Positions 1 through 6,453 of a stretch of 15,458 nt of DNA are shown piece after piece. The stretch is from Acidobacteriota bacterium. Its GTDB lineage: Bacteria > Acidobacteriota > Terriglobia > Terriglobales > Acidobacteriaceae. Numbering within the stretch: position 1 is the first letter of the stretch; every line of letters begins with the position of its first letter. The notes under the pieces were generated by a model. The model did no database searches. It had not been told where the DNA came from and worked only from the letters and a program-made list of their open reading frames with translations. The stretch is from contig QHZV01000020.1 in the NCBI GenBank assembly GCA_003224785.1, forward strand, positions 1 to 15,458, given 5' to 3'. Position numbers and translations under genes: made by a program.

Positions 1-1050
1 GTCCTTGATTCCGAAAAGAATCTTGGTGGCGTCGGCTTCGTTCGGAGGCGGAACCTTGACCGCCTGGAAACGACGCTCCAGCGACCGATCTTTCTCGATG
101 GATTTGCGGTATTCGCCAGGAGTTGTGGCGCCGATGCACTGAATCTCGCCCCGCGACAACGCTGGCTTCAAAATGTTGGCAGCATCCAGCGAGCCTTCGG
201 CAGAACCGGCGCCCACCAGAGTGTGAAGCTCATCAATGAAGATGATGCAGTTCTGCGACTCCATCAATTCTTTCATGATGGTCTTGAGCCGCTCTTCGAA
301 CTGGCCGCGATATTTGGTTCCGGCGACGATCAAAGAAAGATCAAGGGCAAGGATTCGCTTGTCAGCCAGGAACGATGGAACTTCACCGTCGGCAATGCGC
401 TGGGCTAGACCCTCGACGATTGCGGTCTTGCCGACTCCGGGCTCACCGATCAACACCGGGTTGTTCTTGGTGCGGCGGCACAGAATCTGTACTACGCGCT
501 CGAGTTCATTTTCGCGGCCGACTAGCGGATCGAGCTGGCTGTCCATCGCTGACTGAGTCAGGTCACGGGAAAATTCGCTGAGCAGGGAAGACTCACGCTG
601 GCGTTGCGGTTGGGCCTTTTCCTGGCTGCTGCGAGCAAGTTCTTCGCGGATCGTTGAGAGCCGCAGTCCGCGCTCGTGTAGGATTTCTGCGGCAAAGCAC
701 TTCTCTTCTCTCAATAAACCCAAGAGCAAGTGCTCAGTTCCAATGTGTTTATGCGAGAGGCGCTCTGCCTCTTCGGCTGCGTAGGCGAGCACGCGTTTGC
801 ATTCGTTGCTCAGTGGAAGATCAACTGACGTGGAAACCTTTTCGCGGATCGTGGTGTGTCCCTCGATAAAATTGCGGATGGATTCAACCGAGGCATGGGA
901 ACGCAGAAAACGATTGGTGAGAGCTTTGTCCTCGCGCAGGAGTCCCAGGAGCAAGTGCTCGGTCTCTATATAAGGAGAGCCGAACTGGCTGGCCTCGTAC
1001 CGCGCGAAGAATATGACTCGTCTTGCCTTTTCCGTATAACGCTCGAACAT
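1..1050 (-). CDS. clpC: ClpC-type AAA+ unfoldase, N-terminal 350 residues (3' end beyond the window)
   Basis: ATP-dependent chaperone of the Clp/Hsp100 family, which unfolds cytosolic substrates and feeds them to ClpP. The reading frame is open from the ATG at 1050 down to base 1. It starts [20 protein letters not shown], the usual ClpC start. Two Clp_N repeats follow, each with a TEHLLLGLL core (near residues 31-39 and 106-114). Then come the LVGRE entry to the first AAA+ domain, Walker A GEPGVGKT (202-209), Walker B IIFIDE (about 269-274) and a sensor segment IGATTPGEY. About 350 of the usual 810 or so residues are present; the M domain/UVR region and second AAA+ domain lie outside. An AGGGGGA stretch about 9 bases before the ATG is a plausible ribosome binding site. 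It lies 258 bp downstream of lolD on the same strand and may have its own promoter. ClpA or ClpB are less likely because of the N-terminal type and its start. Confidence 0.95.
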   Translation of the reverse strand, partial: MFERYTEKARRVIFFARYEASQFGSPYIETEHLLLGLLREDKALTNRFLRSHASVESIRNFIEGHTTIREKVSTSVDLPLSNECKRVLAYAAEEAERLSHKHIGTEHLLLGLLREEKCFAAEILHERGLRLSTIREELARSSQEKAQPQRQRESSLLSEFSRDLTQSAMDSQLDPLVGRENELERVVQILCRRTKNNPVLIGEPGVGKTAIVEGLAQRIADGEVPSFLADKRILALDLSLIVAGTKYRGQFEERLKTIMKELMESQNCIIFIDELHTLVGAGSAEGSLDAANILKPALSRGEIQCIGATTPGEYRKSIEKDRSLERRFQAVKVPPPNEADATKILFGIKD

Positions 1051-1157
1051 ATCGCCCGTCCCCCTGGTCTCCGGAGATCGAACGGCTCAACTTGCGGGCC
1101 GACGCCGGACTTCCAACTTGCGTCCCAACTACTTAAGCTCCACGTCCTTACATTCTT

Positions 1158-1163
1158 ATTATC
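1158..1163 (-). promoter_or_regulatory. weak candidate -10 box for clpC
   Basis: Read on the minus strand, this is GATAAT inside the locally AT-rich stretch ACGATAATAAGAATG, about 108 bases before the clpC ATG. No convincing -35 hexamer sits 16-18 bases upstream, and no CtsR or HrcA-like operator was recognised in the 258-bp lolD-clpC gap. It is listed only because the gap is long enough to hold a separate clpC promoter. Confidence 0.22.
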
Positions 1164-1268
1164 GTGAGGCTACCTCTGTTTTACTACTGATTCCTATTAC
1201 TAAAGGAACCAGCTGATTCTCGCAATACCTCGTTCGAGCTAAAGAGTTTTCAGTTCGGTACTTTTTGG

Positions 1269-1302
1269 CCTGGTAGCTTCTAACTACTAGCTAACAATCA
1301 GC
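1269..1302. repeat. degenerate heptamer repeat array in the lolD-clpC gap
   Basis: Plus-strand reading in 7-base steps gives CCTGGTA, GCTTCTA, ACTACTA, GCTAACA, then ATCAGC. The period and the GCTnnnA pattern match the arrays at 3646-3673 and 12805-12888. It lies just after the lolD stop codon. Function is unknown. Confidence 0.55.
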
Positions 1303-1308
1303 GCCGGG

Positions 1309-2016
1309 TCACTCGGCCAAACTTGCTGGCGCTATCTCCTCTATTTTCCCATTTTCCAGGCGCAGTACGCGATGGCATCGGCGTGCAAAGCCAAAATTAT
1401 GCGTGGCAATGACCGACGAAAGCTGAAAATCACTGTGCAGACGTGCAATTAGCTCAAATACGGTGTCGGCTGTCCGGCTGTCCAGGTCGCCGGTCGGCTC
1501 ATCTGCCAACAAAATCTTCGGCTTAGTGATCAGCGCCCGCGCCAATGCAGCACGTTGCTGTTCACCGCCAGAAAGTTCGCCTGCGCGATGATGACTCCGC
1601 TGCGCCAAGCCAACTTCTTGCAGCCACTGCAAGGCTTCCTTTTCGGCGTTGGCCTTTGAGTCGCCCCGCATCAGCAACGGCATGGCAATGTTCTCAAGCG
1701 CGGTAAACTCCGGCAGCAAATAGTGGAACTGCCAAACGAAGCCAACTTCGCGGTTACGAAAATCAGCAGCGGCATTTTCCGAAAGCGAGCTCAAGCGAAA
1801 CTGCGCGCAGTATATTTCACCTGTAGAAGGCTTATCAACCGCGCCCAGAATGTGCAGTAGGGTGCTTTTGCCCGCACCGGAAGCGCCAACAATCGCCAGC
1901 ATCTCCCCACGTGCCAGTTCGAACGAAAGATTGTCAAAGAGCACCAGTTCTGAGGCACCCGAGCGGAAAGACTTTCTTAATCCTTCGACTCTTAGGGCCT
2001 GTTGATTTAGATGCAA
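1309..2016 (-). CDS. lolD: Lipoprotein-releasing ABC transporter ATP-binding protein LolD
   Basis: Cytoplasmic ATPase that powers extraction of lipoproteins from the inner membrane by the LolC/E permease. Numbered from the chosen TTG start (235 residues): Walker A GASGAGKS at 44-51, Q-loop Gln96 in [17 protein letters not shown] (a strongly LolD-like stretch), signature LSGGE at 148-152, Walker B ILLADE at 168-173, D-loop GDLD, and switch His206. The frame stays open to an ATG at 2046. The TTG at 2016 is preferred because GAGGAG lies 8 bases before it and because family homology starts there ([13 protein letters not shown]). The permease gene is upstream on the same strand, separated by 283 bp that hold a hairpin repeat. 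MacB or FtsE-type ATPases are alternatives, but the Q-loop segment and the neighbouring permease favour LolD. Confidence 0.9.
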   Translation of the reverse strand: MHLNQQALRVEGLRKSFRSGASELVLFDNLSFELARGEMLAIVGASGAGKSTLLHILGAVDKPSTGEIYCAQFRLSSLSENAAADFRNREVGFVWQFHYLLPEFTALENIAMPLLMRGDSKANAEKEALQWLQEVGLAQRSHHRAGELSGGEQQRAALARALITKPKILLADEPTGDLDSRTADTVFELIARLHSDFQLSSVIATHNFGFARRCHRVLRLENGKIEEIAPASLAE

Positions 2017-2024
2017 ATAGAACG

Positions 2025-2030
2025 CTCCTC
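2025..2030 (-). promoter_or_regulatory. Shine-Dalgarno site that decides the lolD TTG start
   Basis: Minus-strand GAGGAG followed by 8 bases (CGTTCTAT) and then TTG at 2016-2014. This site lies inside the frame of the longer ATG version of the gene, which has no comparable site of its own. Confidence 0.6.
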
Positions 2031-2146
2031 GACACAAACGCACCATCGGCGCAGACGTAGCGAGCTACGGCTCTACGGGGATGGCGTGCAACTCTCTCAA
2101 TTAAAACACGAACCCCGCGGTGGAATTGCAGGTGCTCATTTCGGAT

Positions 2147-2240
2147 CTGTCATCCCGAGCGGAGCAGATCGTTCGCGAAGCCAACGATGCGGAGTCGAGG
2201 GACCTGCTGTTCGCATGTGGCGGCGGAAAGCAGGTCCCTC
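2147..2240. repeat. REP-like element with a 12-bp perfect hairpin between lolC/E and lolD
   Basis: The inverted repeat has arms GAGGGACCTGCT (2197-2208) and AGCAGGTCCCTC (2229-2240) around a 20-base loop. It is preceded by CTGTCATCCCGAGCGGAGC (from 2147), a string that often accompanies this repeat type in bacterial genomes. No T-run follows on either strand, so it is not a canonical terminator. It could still stabilise or attenuate the transcript between permease and ATPase genes. It does not appear to encode protein. Confidence 0.75.
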
Positions 2241-2299
2241 CACTCGCGGATCGATCGGCAAAGCCCCAATTTGCTTGGTTGGAATGAAGGTCAAAGGAA

Positions 2300-3637
2300 T
2301 TACTCGTACCTTAGAGCCTCAGCGGGCAAAATTCGCGCCGCGGACCAGGACGGATAAAGAGTGGCGACAAGCGATGTGGCGATCGCGACGAAGGCCACCA
2401 GAATTCCGTCAACGGCGCGGGGAGCGAAGGGGACGTAGTCAATGGAATAGACTTCGGGCGCGAGCGCGAACGCATGATAGTGGCCGCCCATCCAGGAAAG
2501 CGCGTACCCGAGAACGAGCCCGATTGCGGTTCCGACCAATCCAATCAGTGCGCCTTGCGCAATGAAAACTCTGCGGACTTGGGATTTGCGCGTGCCCATG
2601 GACATGAGCACGGCGATGTCCCGTGTCTTTTCCATAACCATCATCGTGAGCGATATGAGGATATTCAGCGCGGCAACGAAGACTATCAAACCCACGGTGA
2701 TGAACGTGACCAGGCGCTCTAGTTTCAAGGCATGGAACAGCGGCTTGTTCTGCTCCATCCAATTGGTGGTCATGAAGCCTGGGCCAGCGGCTTTTTCCAA
2801 TTCCTGGCCGACTTGGGTGGCCTTGTAGATGTCATCAATCTTGAATTCAATGATCTGGACTACGTCACCGAGCGCGAACAATCGCTGTGCGTCGGAAAGA
2901 CGCGTGAACGCCCAGGAAGAGTCGTAGTCGTAAAAACCTGAGTCGAAGATTCCTGCGACGCGGAAACGAGTGTACTTGGGCACCAGGCCGAAGGGAGTGA
3001 GCTCTCCTTGCGGGCTGGTGACAAGAACCGTGGAGCCAACATGAGCGCCGAGTTCGTCTGCCATCTCTTTGCCGAGGATAATAGGCGGCATCTCCGAGCG
3101 GCGTTGCGCGACGGCAGCAAGCGAATCAGCGTCAGCGTCTGTCTGTGTGGCCGGGACATTCCTGTCCGAGCCTTCCTGTCTGGGGCGGGCGCCGGCCAAA
3201 TTTTCTGTCGGTTCGTTCAGCGCATCCGCCGATCCCTGTTTCACGCTGTTGAGCAGATCGCTGACCCTCCGCTCATCAGCGGGAATGATCCCTTTCAATA
3301 CGGCCCCGCGCGCCCGCGATCCGAGCGAGACTAGAACCTGCTCATAAATGTCAGGAGCCGCAGCAATCACGTGCGGCTGCTTTTGCAGATTCGCCATCAG
3401 CGAACGCCAATCACGAACTCCATCCCCAAGGGTGCGCAGCAAGTTAACGTGAGAAGTGGAGCCGAGCAGACGATCCTGCAGGTCTTGACGGAATCCATTG
3501 TTAATGGCGAGCGCGATGACTAAGGATGCAACGCCGGCTGCAACACCGGCAATCGAGATGCCAGTGATCACGCCAATGACGGCCTGCTTGCGCTTGGCGC
3601 GCAGGTATCGGGACGCAATGAAAAATTCGAAGCGCAT
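2300..3637 (-). CDS. Lipoprotein-releasing ABC transporter permease, LolC/LolE family
   Basis: Inner-membrane permease of the LolC/E (FtsX/MacB-like) type, partner of the downstream LolD. The 445 residues start MRFEFFIASRYLRAKRKQ. A first membrane helix lies near 20-46 and a large periplasmic domain near 47-305. Three C-terminal helices lie near 308-335, 355-383 and 408-430. The typical cytoplasmic motif EKTRDIAVLMSMGTRKSQV (336-354) couples to the ATPase. Family members are usually about 400-415 residues. The excess is a hydrophilic, low-complexity insert at about 134-183, rich in Ala, Asp, Gln and Arg, inside the periplasmic domain. A single permease gene here suggests one LolC/E hybrid rather than separate LolC and LolE; the window cannot exclude a second elsewhere. 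No good ribosome binding site precedes the ATG, where a heptamer repeat array sits. Confidence 0.88.
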   Translation of the reverse strand: MRFEFFIASRYLRAKRKQAVIGVITGISIAGVAAGVASLVIALAINNGFRQDLQDRLLGSTSHVNLLRTLGDGVRDWRSLMANLQKQPHVIAAAPDIYEQVLVSLGSRARGAVLKGIIPADERRVSDLLNSVKQGSADALNEPTENLAGARPRQEGSDRNVPATQTDADADSLAAVAQRRSEMPPIILGKEMADELGAHVGSTVLVTSPQGELTPFGLVPKYTRFRVAGIFDSGFYDYDSSWAFTRLSDAQRLFALGDVVQIIEFKIDDIYKATQVGQELEKAAGPGFMTTNWMEQNKPLFHALKLERLVTFITVGLIVFVAALNILISLTMMVMEKTRDIAVLMSMGTRKSQVRRVFIAQGALIGLVGTAIGLVLGYALSWMGGHYHAFALAPEVYSIDYVPFAPRAVDGILVAFVAIATSLVATLYPSWSAARILPAEALRYE

Positions 3638-3645
3638 GAAAAGAA

Positions 3646-3673
3646 GCTGTCAGCTGTCAGCCATCAGCCCTCA
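3646..3673. repeat. heptamer repeat array immediately upstream of lolC/E
   Basis: Four contiguous 7-base units on the plus strand: GCTGTCA, GCTGTCA, GCCATCA, GCCCTCA. The first unit begins 9 bases before the permease ATG (minus strand), so the array fills the place where the leader and ribosome binding site should be. It is the most regular of the three arrays and matches the family at 1269-1302 and 12805-12888. Confidence 0.75.
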
Positions 3674-3762
3674 GGAAAACCAATACACCTTCGCCGGCCT
3701 ATACGTGCTGAATTTGTCGTACGACGTCGTCTAACGCACTGACATACTCACCAGAGCGGAAG

Positions 3763-4955
3763 GTGAAGGGACCGAGATCGCTGTATGGTTCAGTGAGTAC
3801 TTTATCTTCCCAGTCGTTCTCGTATCCAGCTGCCCTGGAGATGCAGTCGGTCGCGGTGGGCTGGCAGATTTACGACATCACGCGCCGCCCTCTCGACCTC
3901 GGCCTGGTCGGACTGGCCCAGTTTCTGCCGGTGATCTTTTTGTTCTTGCCGGCTGGACACGCCGCCGACCGCCTCAATCGCAAATCGTTGGTCGTGATTT
4001 GCTATATCGGGTTTGCGGTTTGCTACGGGCTTCTACTAGAGATCGCGCGCGCGGGAGTTCGCGACATTCGGCTGATCTATGCAGTGCTGGTGCTGCTTGG
4101 CATCGTTCGTGCATTCAATGCTCCGGCGGCTCGATCGCTGCTGCCATTGCTCGTCCCGGCTGATGTCTTTCCGAACGCGGTCGCATGGAATGCCACAACC
4201 TTTCAGGGAGCAACGATTCTCGGCCCTGCGCTCGGCGGGTTGCTGTACGCGGCTTTTAACGGACCTGCTGGTGTGTATGGGGTTGCATTGGTAGTGACTG
4301 CGCTTGAATTACTGTCGGTTTTCAGAGTTAAGTTGACGGAGCCAGACCGCCCGCACGAAGAAGTAAGTACACGTAACGTTCTCGCTGGGTTGCAATACAT
4401 CTGGACGCACAAACTGATTCTTGGCTCCATATCCCTCGACTTATTCGCAGTGTTGCTCGGCGGCGCCGTGGCCCTGCTACCGGTTTATGCGCGCGACATT
4501 CTGCACACCGGAGCATGGGGACTTGGATTGTTACGCGCCGCCCCAGGCTGTGGCGCTGGAGTCATGGCGCTTCTGTTGGCGTATCGGCCACTGCGCACCA
4601 GCGTGGGCAAAATCATGCTGTGCTGATCGCCTTATTTCTCGTCGGAATGTCGGACATGGTAAGCGTGGTGATCCGGGGCATTTTGGTTCAGGTTGCCACT
4701 CCCGATGCTGTCCGCGGCAGAGTGAACGCCGTGGACATGATTTTCATCGGCGCGTCCAACGAGTTGGGAGAGTTCGAGTCAGGTTTGACGGCGCACTGGT
4801 TGGGAACCGTACCAGCCGTAATTCTCGGGGGCGCGGGAACGCTGATCGTGGTGGCATTGTGGGCGTGGCTGTTTCCGGAATTGAGGGACGCGGACCGACT
4901 GGTACCGGCACAAGAAAAGATCTCCGGACCCACGACGAATACTCAAAGAGTGTAA
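3763..4955 (+). pseudogene. MFS exporter (EntS/MFS_3-like), disrupted by frame change and internal deletion
   Basis: The first part, frame 3763-4626 (GTG start), contains MFS features: SVAVGWQIYDITRRPLDLGL, the loop motif GHAADRLNRK (residues 65-74) and several membrane helices. It stops at TGA shortly after PLRTSVGKIML. The rest of the same family continues in another frame to 4955: VLIALFLVGMSDMVSVVIRG, then ATPDAVRGRVNAVDMIFIG and a final helix. Joining the two near 4612-4626 leaves out roughly 25 residues, about one membrane helix, compared with EntS as I know it. This suggests a deletion whose length is not a multiple of three rather than a simple base error. The N-terminus is also poor: no clear ribosome binding site and about 20 residues that do not look like the family. 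A substrate cannot be assigned. It is divergent from lolC/E and convergent with the next gene. Confidence 0.82.
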
Positions 4956-4989
4956 TGACGATTTATCGTGAAGCAGCCGGAGAAATGTG

Positions 4990-6195
4990 CTATCGAGGGC
5001 TGCCCTGCTTCTTTGCGTCGAGGCAGCTTTGCGTGATGGCCCTGATATCGGGTGGTGGTGGTGCTCCCTCTAAAATTGGGTTTTGGGACGCCTGCATAAT
5101 CTCATCGCTAAACTCCTTCTGCGACTTCGAGGCACCCGGCAAGCCGATTAGAGACTCTCGTCGCCGCATTTCCGTCATGTAATCTGCATCCAGAGCAATG
5201 TCCGCAGGCATTGGCTCCCTCAGCCTCAACTCTTGGGGACCAAGGTATAGGAAGGCATCGATGAAGTGTTCCAAAGGCTTTTGGACCTGTTTTTGCAGCT
5301 TGGGGAACAAAGCAATGTGCACATTGCAATCGCGATCGAACCAGATTCCCGGCGGGAAAATGTCACTAAGCGACAGGGCACCCAACCACGTACCTTTCGT
5401 TAAGGCGATTGAGGGATTGGGCCACATTGCGAGGGGGCTGATGGCTGCAACTGGCCGGTTGGTGTCATAGACGCCAAGATCACTGATGACAAAGGTGAGG
5501 TTCGGATAATCTTTCTCATACGTTGACACGGCAGTGTCATCAATTTCATGCATCAGGTGAAATGTGCCGAAAAGCATGAGAGCCTTACGATGCTTGGATA
5601 AGACCTCTTTTTCCATCACGGAAGCGATGCTAGATTCGCGATCGGCAGAGTTCATTGCTTGTTCGGAAGTCTTGATCTTGTCCCAGTCCCTTGGGGGATC
5701 GCCTGCCAGCACACGGAGGCGCTTGGCGGTTGGGAGTTTCTGATTGATGGCGCGAACGAGCGGAAAAAGTTGCTCAAAGAAACCAGAGTAGCCACACATA
5801 GGCTGAGTGGTATTTCTCCACACTTTGCGGACTTCGGTGAAAGGCACATCTTCTCCAGCGATGTAACGGTCGAGAACAGGCTGATAAAGCGAATTGCCGC
5901 ATTCGACTTCAATGTCACTTACCTTTGCGGGGAAGGCCGGATCGCGGATGAGAGAGAGAATGAAGTCATCTACATCTTTCATTCCATGCGCCTCTGGCAT
6001 GGCGACCACTTCGTATCTATCGAAGGCGGCGAGAATCGCTGGTATGGCAGGCGCGGGAGTCGGTTCTGTGGCGGTCAACTTCGGCTGCTGGGCTTGGCTT
6101 GCCGCTGGAAGCACCGCCATTAGGGACAACAGCACCATCCAGCCGAAACGAACAATCACAAATTTGCGGAGTATGGGTGAGCCGAAGATGGACAT
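4990..6195 (-). CDS. secreted EreA/ChaN-like protein of unknown substrate
   Basis: 401 residues with an N-terminal signal peptide: basic ILRKFVIVRFGW, hydrophobic core VLLSLMAVLPA, and a likely cut after ASQA (residues 32-35). The mature part begins with a Pro/Thr-rich linker. The pattern VVAMPEAHG (Glu68, His70), then IEVECGN (Glu97), AGDPPRDW (165-171) and GTFHLMHE (His213) resembles the erythromycin-esterase-like/ChaN superfamily, where such Glu and His residues line the active site. This is recognition by pattern and fold family only. The function is not known, and antibiotic esterase activity should not be assumed. It is convergent with the broken MFS gene (34 bp between stops) and 258 bp from the propeller gene. 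Start: the ATG at 6195 gives a complete signal peptide, but the ribosome binding site is weak. Confidence 0.72.
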   Translation of the reverse strand: MSIFGSPILRKFVIVRFGWMVLLSLMAVLPAASQAQQPKLTATEPTPAPAIPAILAAFDRYEVVAMPEAHGMKDVDDFILSLIRDPAFPAKVSDIEVECGNSLYQPVLDRYIAGEDVPFTEVRKVWRNTTQPMCGYSGFFEQLFPLVRAINQKLPTAKRLRVLAGDPPRDWDKIKTSEQAMNSADRESSIASVMEKEVLSKHRKALMLFGTFHLMHEIDDTAVSTYEKDYPNLTFVISDLGVYDTNRPVAAISPLAMWPNPSIALTKGTWLGALSLSDIFPPGIWFDRDCNVHIALFPKLQKQVQKPLEHFIDAFLYLGPQELRLREPMPADIALDADYMTEMRRRESLIGLPGASKSQKEFSDEIMQASQNPILEGAPPPPDIRAITQSCLDAKKQGSPR

Positions 6196-6331
6196 GAAAG
6201 TTTATCGTTCTCGCAGGAAAACTCAACGCTAAGAATGTATTGAGTTTCCAGAACTGTTGCAATCAGGGCGATTACACTCTCAGGCCGAGAGCTAGTTTTC
6301 AGTCCGCTGTTATTTCCCTGTCACTATGATC

Positions 6332-6373
6332 TTTCGCCGAATTCATGTTGTCGTACCGGTCGAAGGCGCGGAC
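6332..6373 (-). repeat. copy of the 3' coding end of the propeller gene (gene remnant)
   Basis: This 42-bp stretch matches 6475-6516, inside the end of the propeller gene, at all but five positions; the offset is 143 bp. On the minus strand it would encode VRAFDRYDNMNSAK, against VRAYDRYDNMNSAK in the gene. Of the differing codons, three are synonymous (Ala, Tyr, Asn) and one swaps Tyr for Phe. Beyond the match both flanks diverge, and a TAA lies a short way upstream in frame. The pattern suggests a leftover of a related, once-coding C-terminus rather than a fresh duplication. The rest of the 6196-6453 gap shows no gene. Confidence 0.7.
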
Positions 6374-6453
6374 ACTAGAGAAAATGCCCCTGCGGGCAAT
6401 CGTCTCTTAAACCCAAGAATCTCACTCTCTCTAACCGGCAGGAGAGAAAACGT

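Noticed and set aside
856..1167. Plus-strand frames across 223-1167
   Set aside because: They are shadows of clpC, which reads through the minus strand with clear AAA+ motifs.
2017..2046. ATG start of lolD at 2046
   Set aside because: The TTG at 2016 has GAGGAG at 8 bases and matches where LolD similarity begins; the extra 10 residues carry no similarity.
4956..4989. Terminator between the MFS remnant and the EreA-like gene (ACGAT TT ATCGT at 4958-4969)
   Set aside because: Arms of five A/T-rich pairs with a two-base loop are too weak to support a call.
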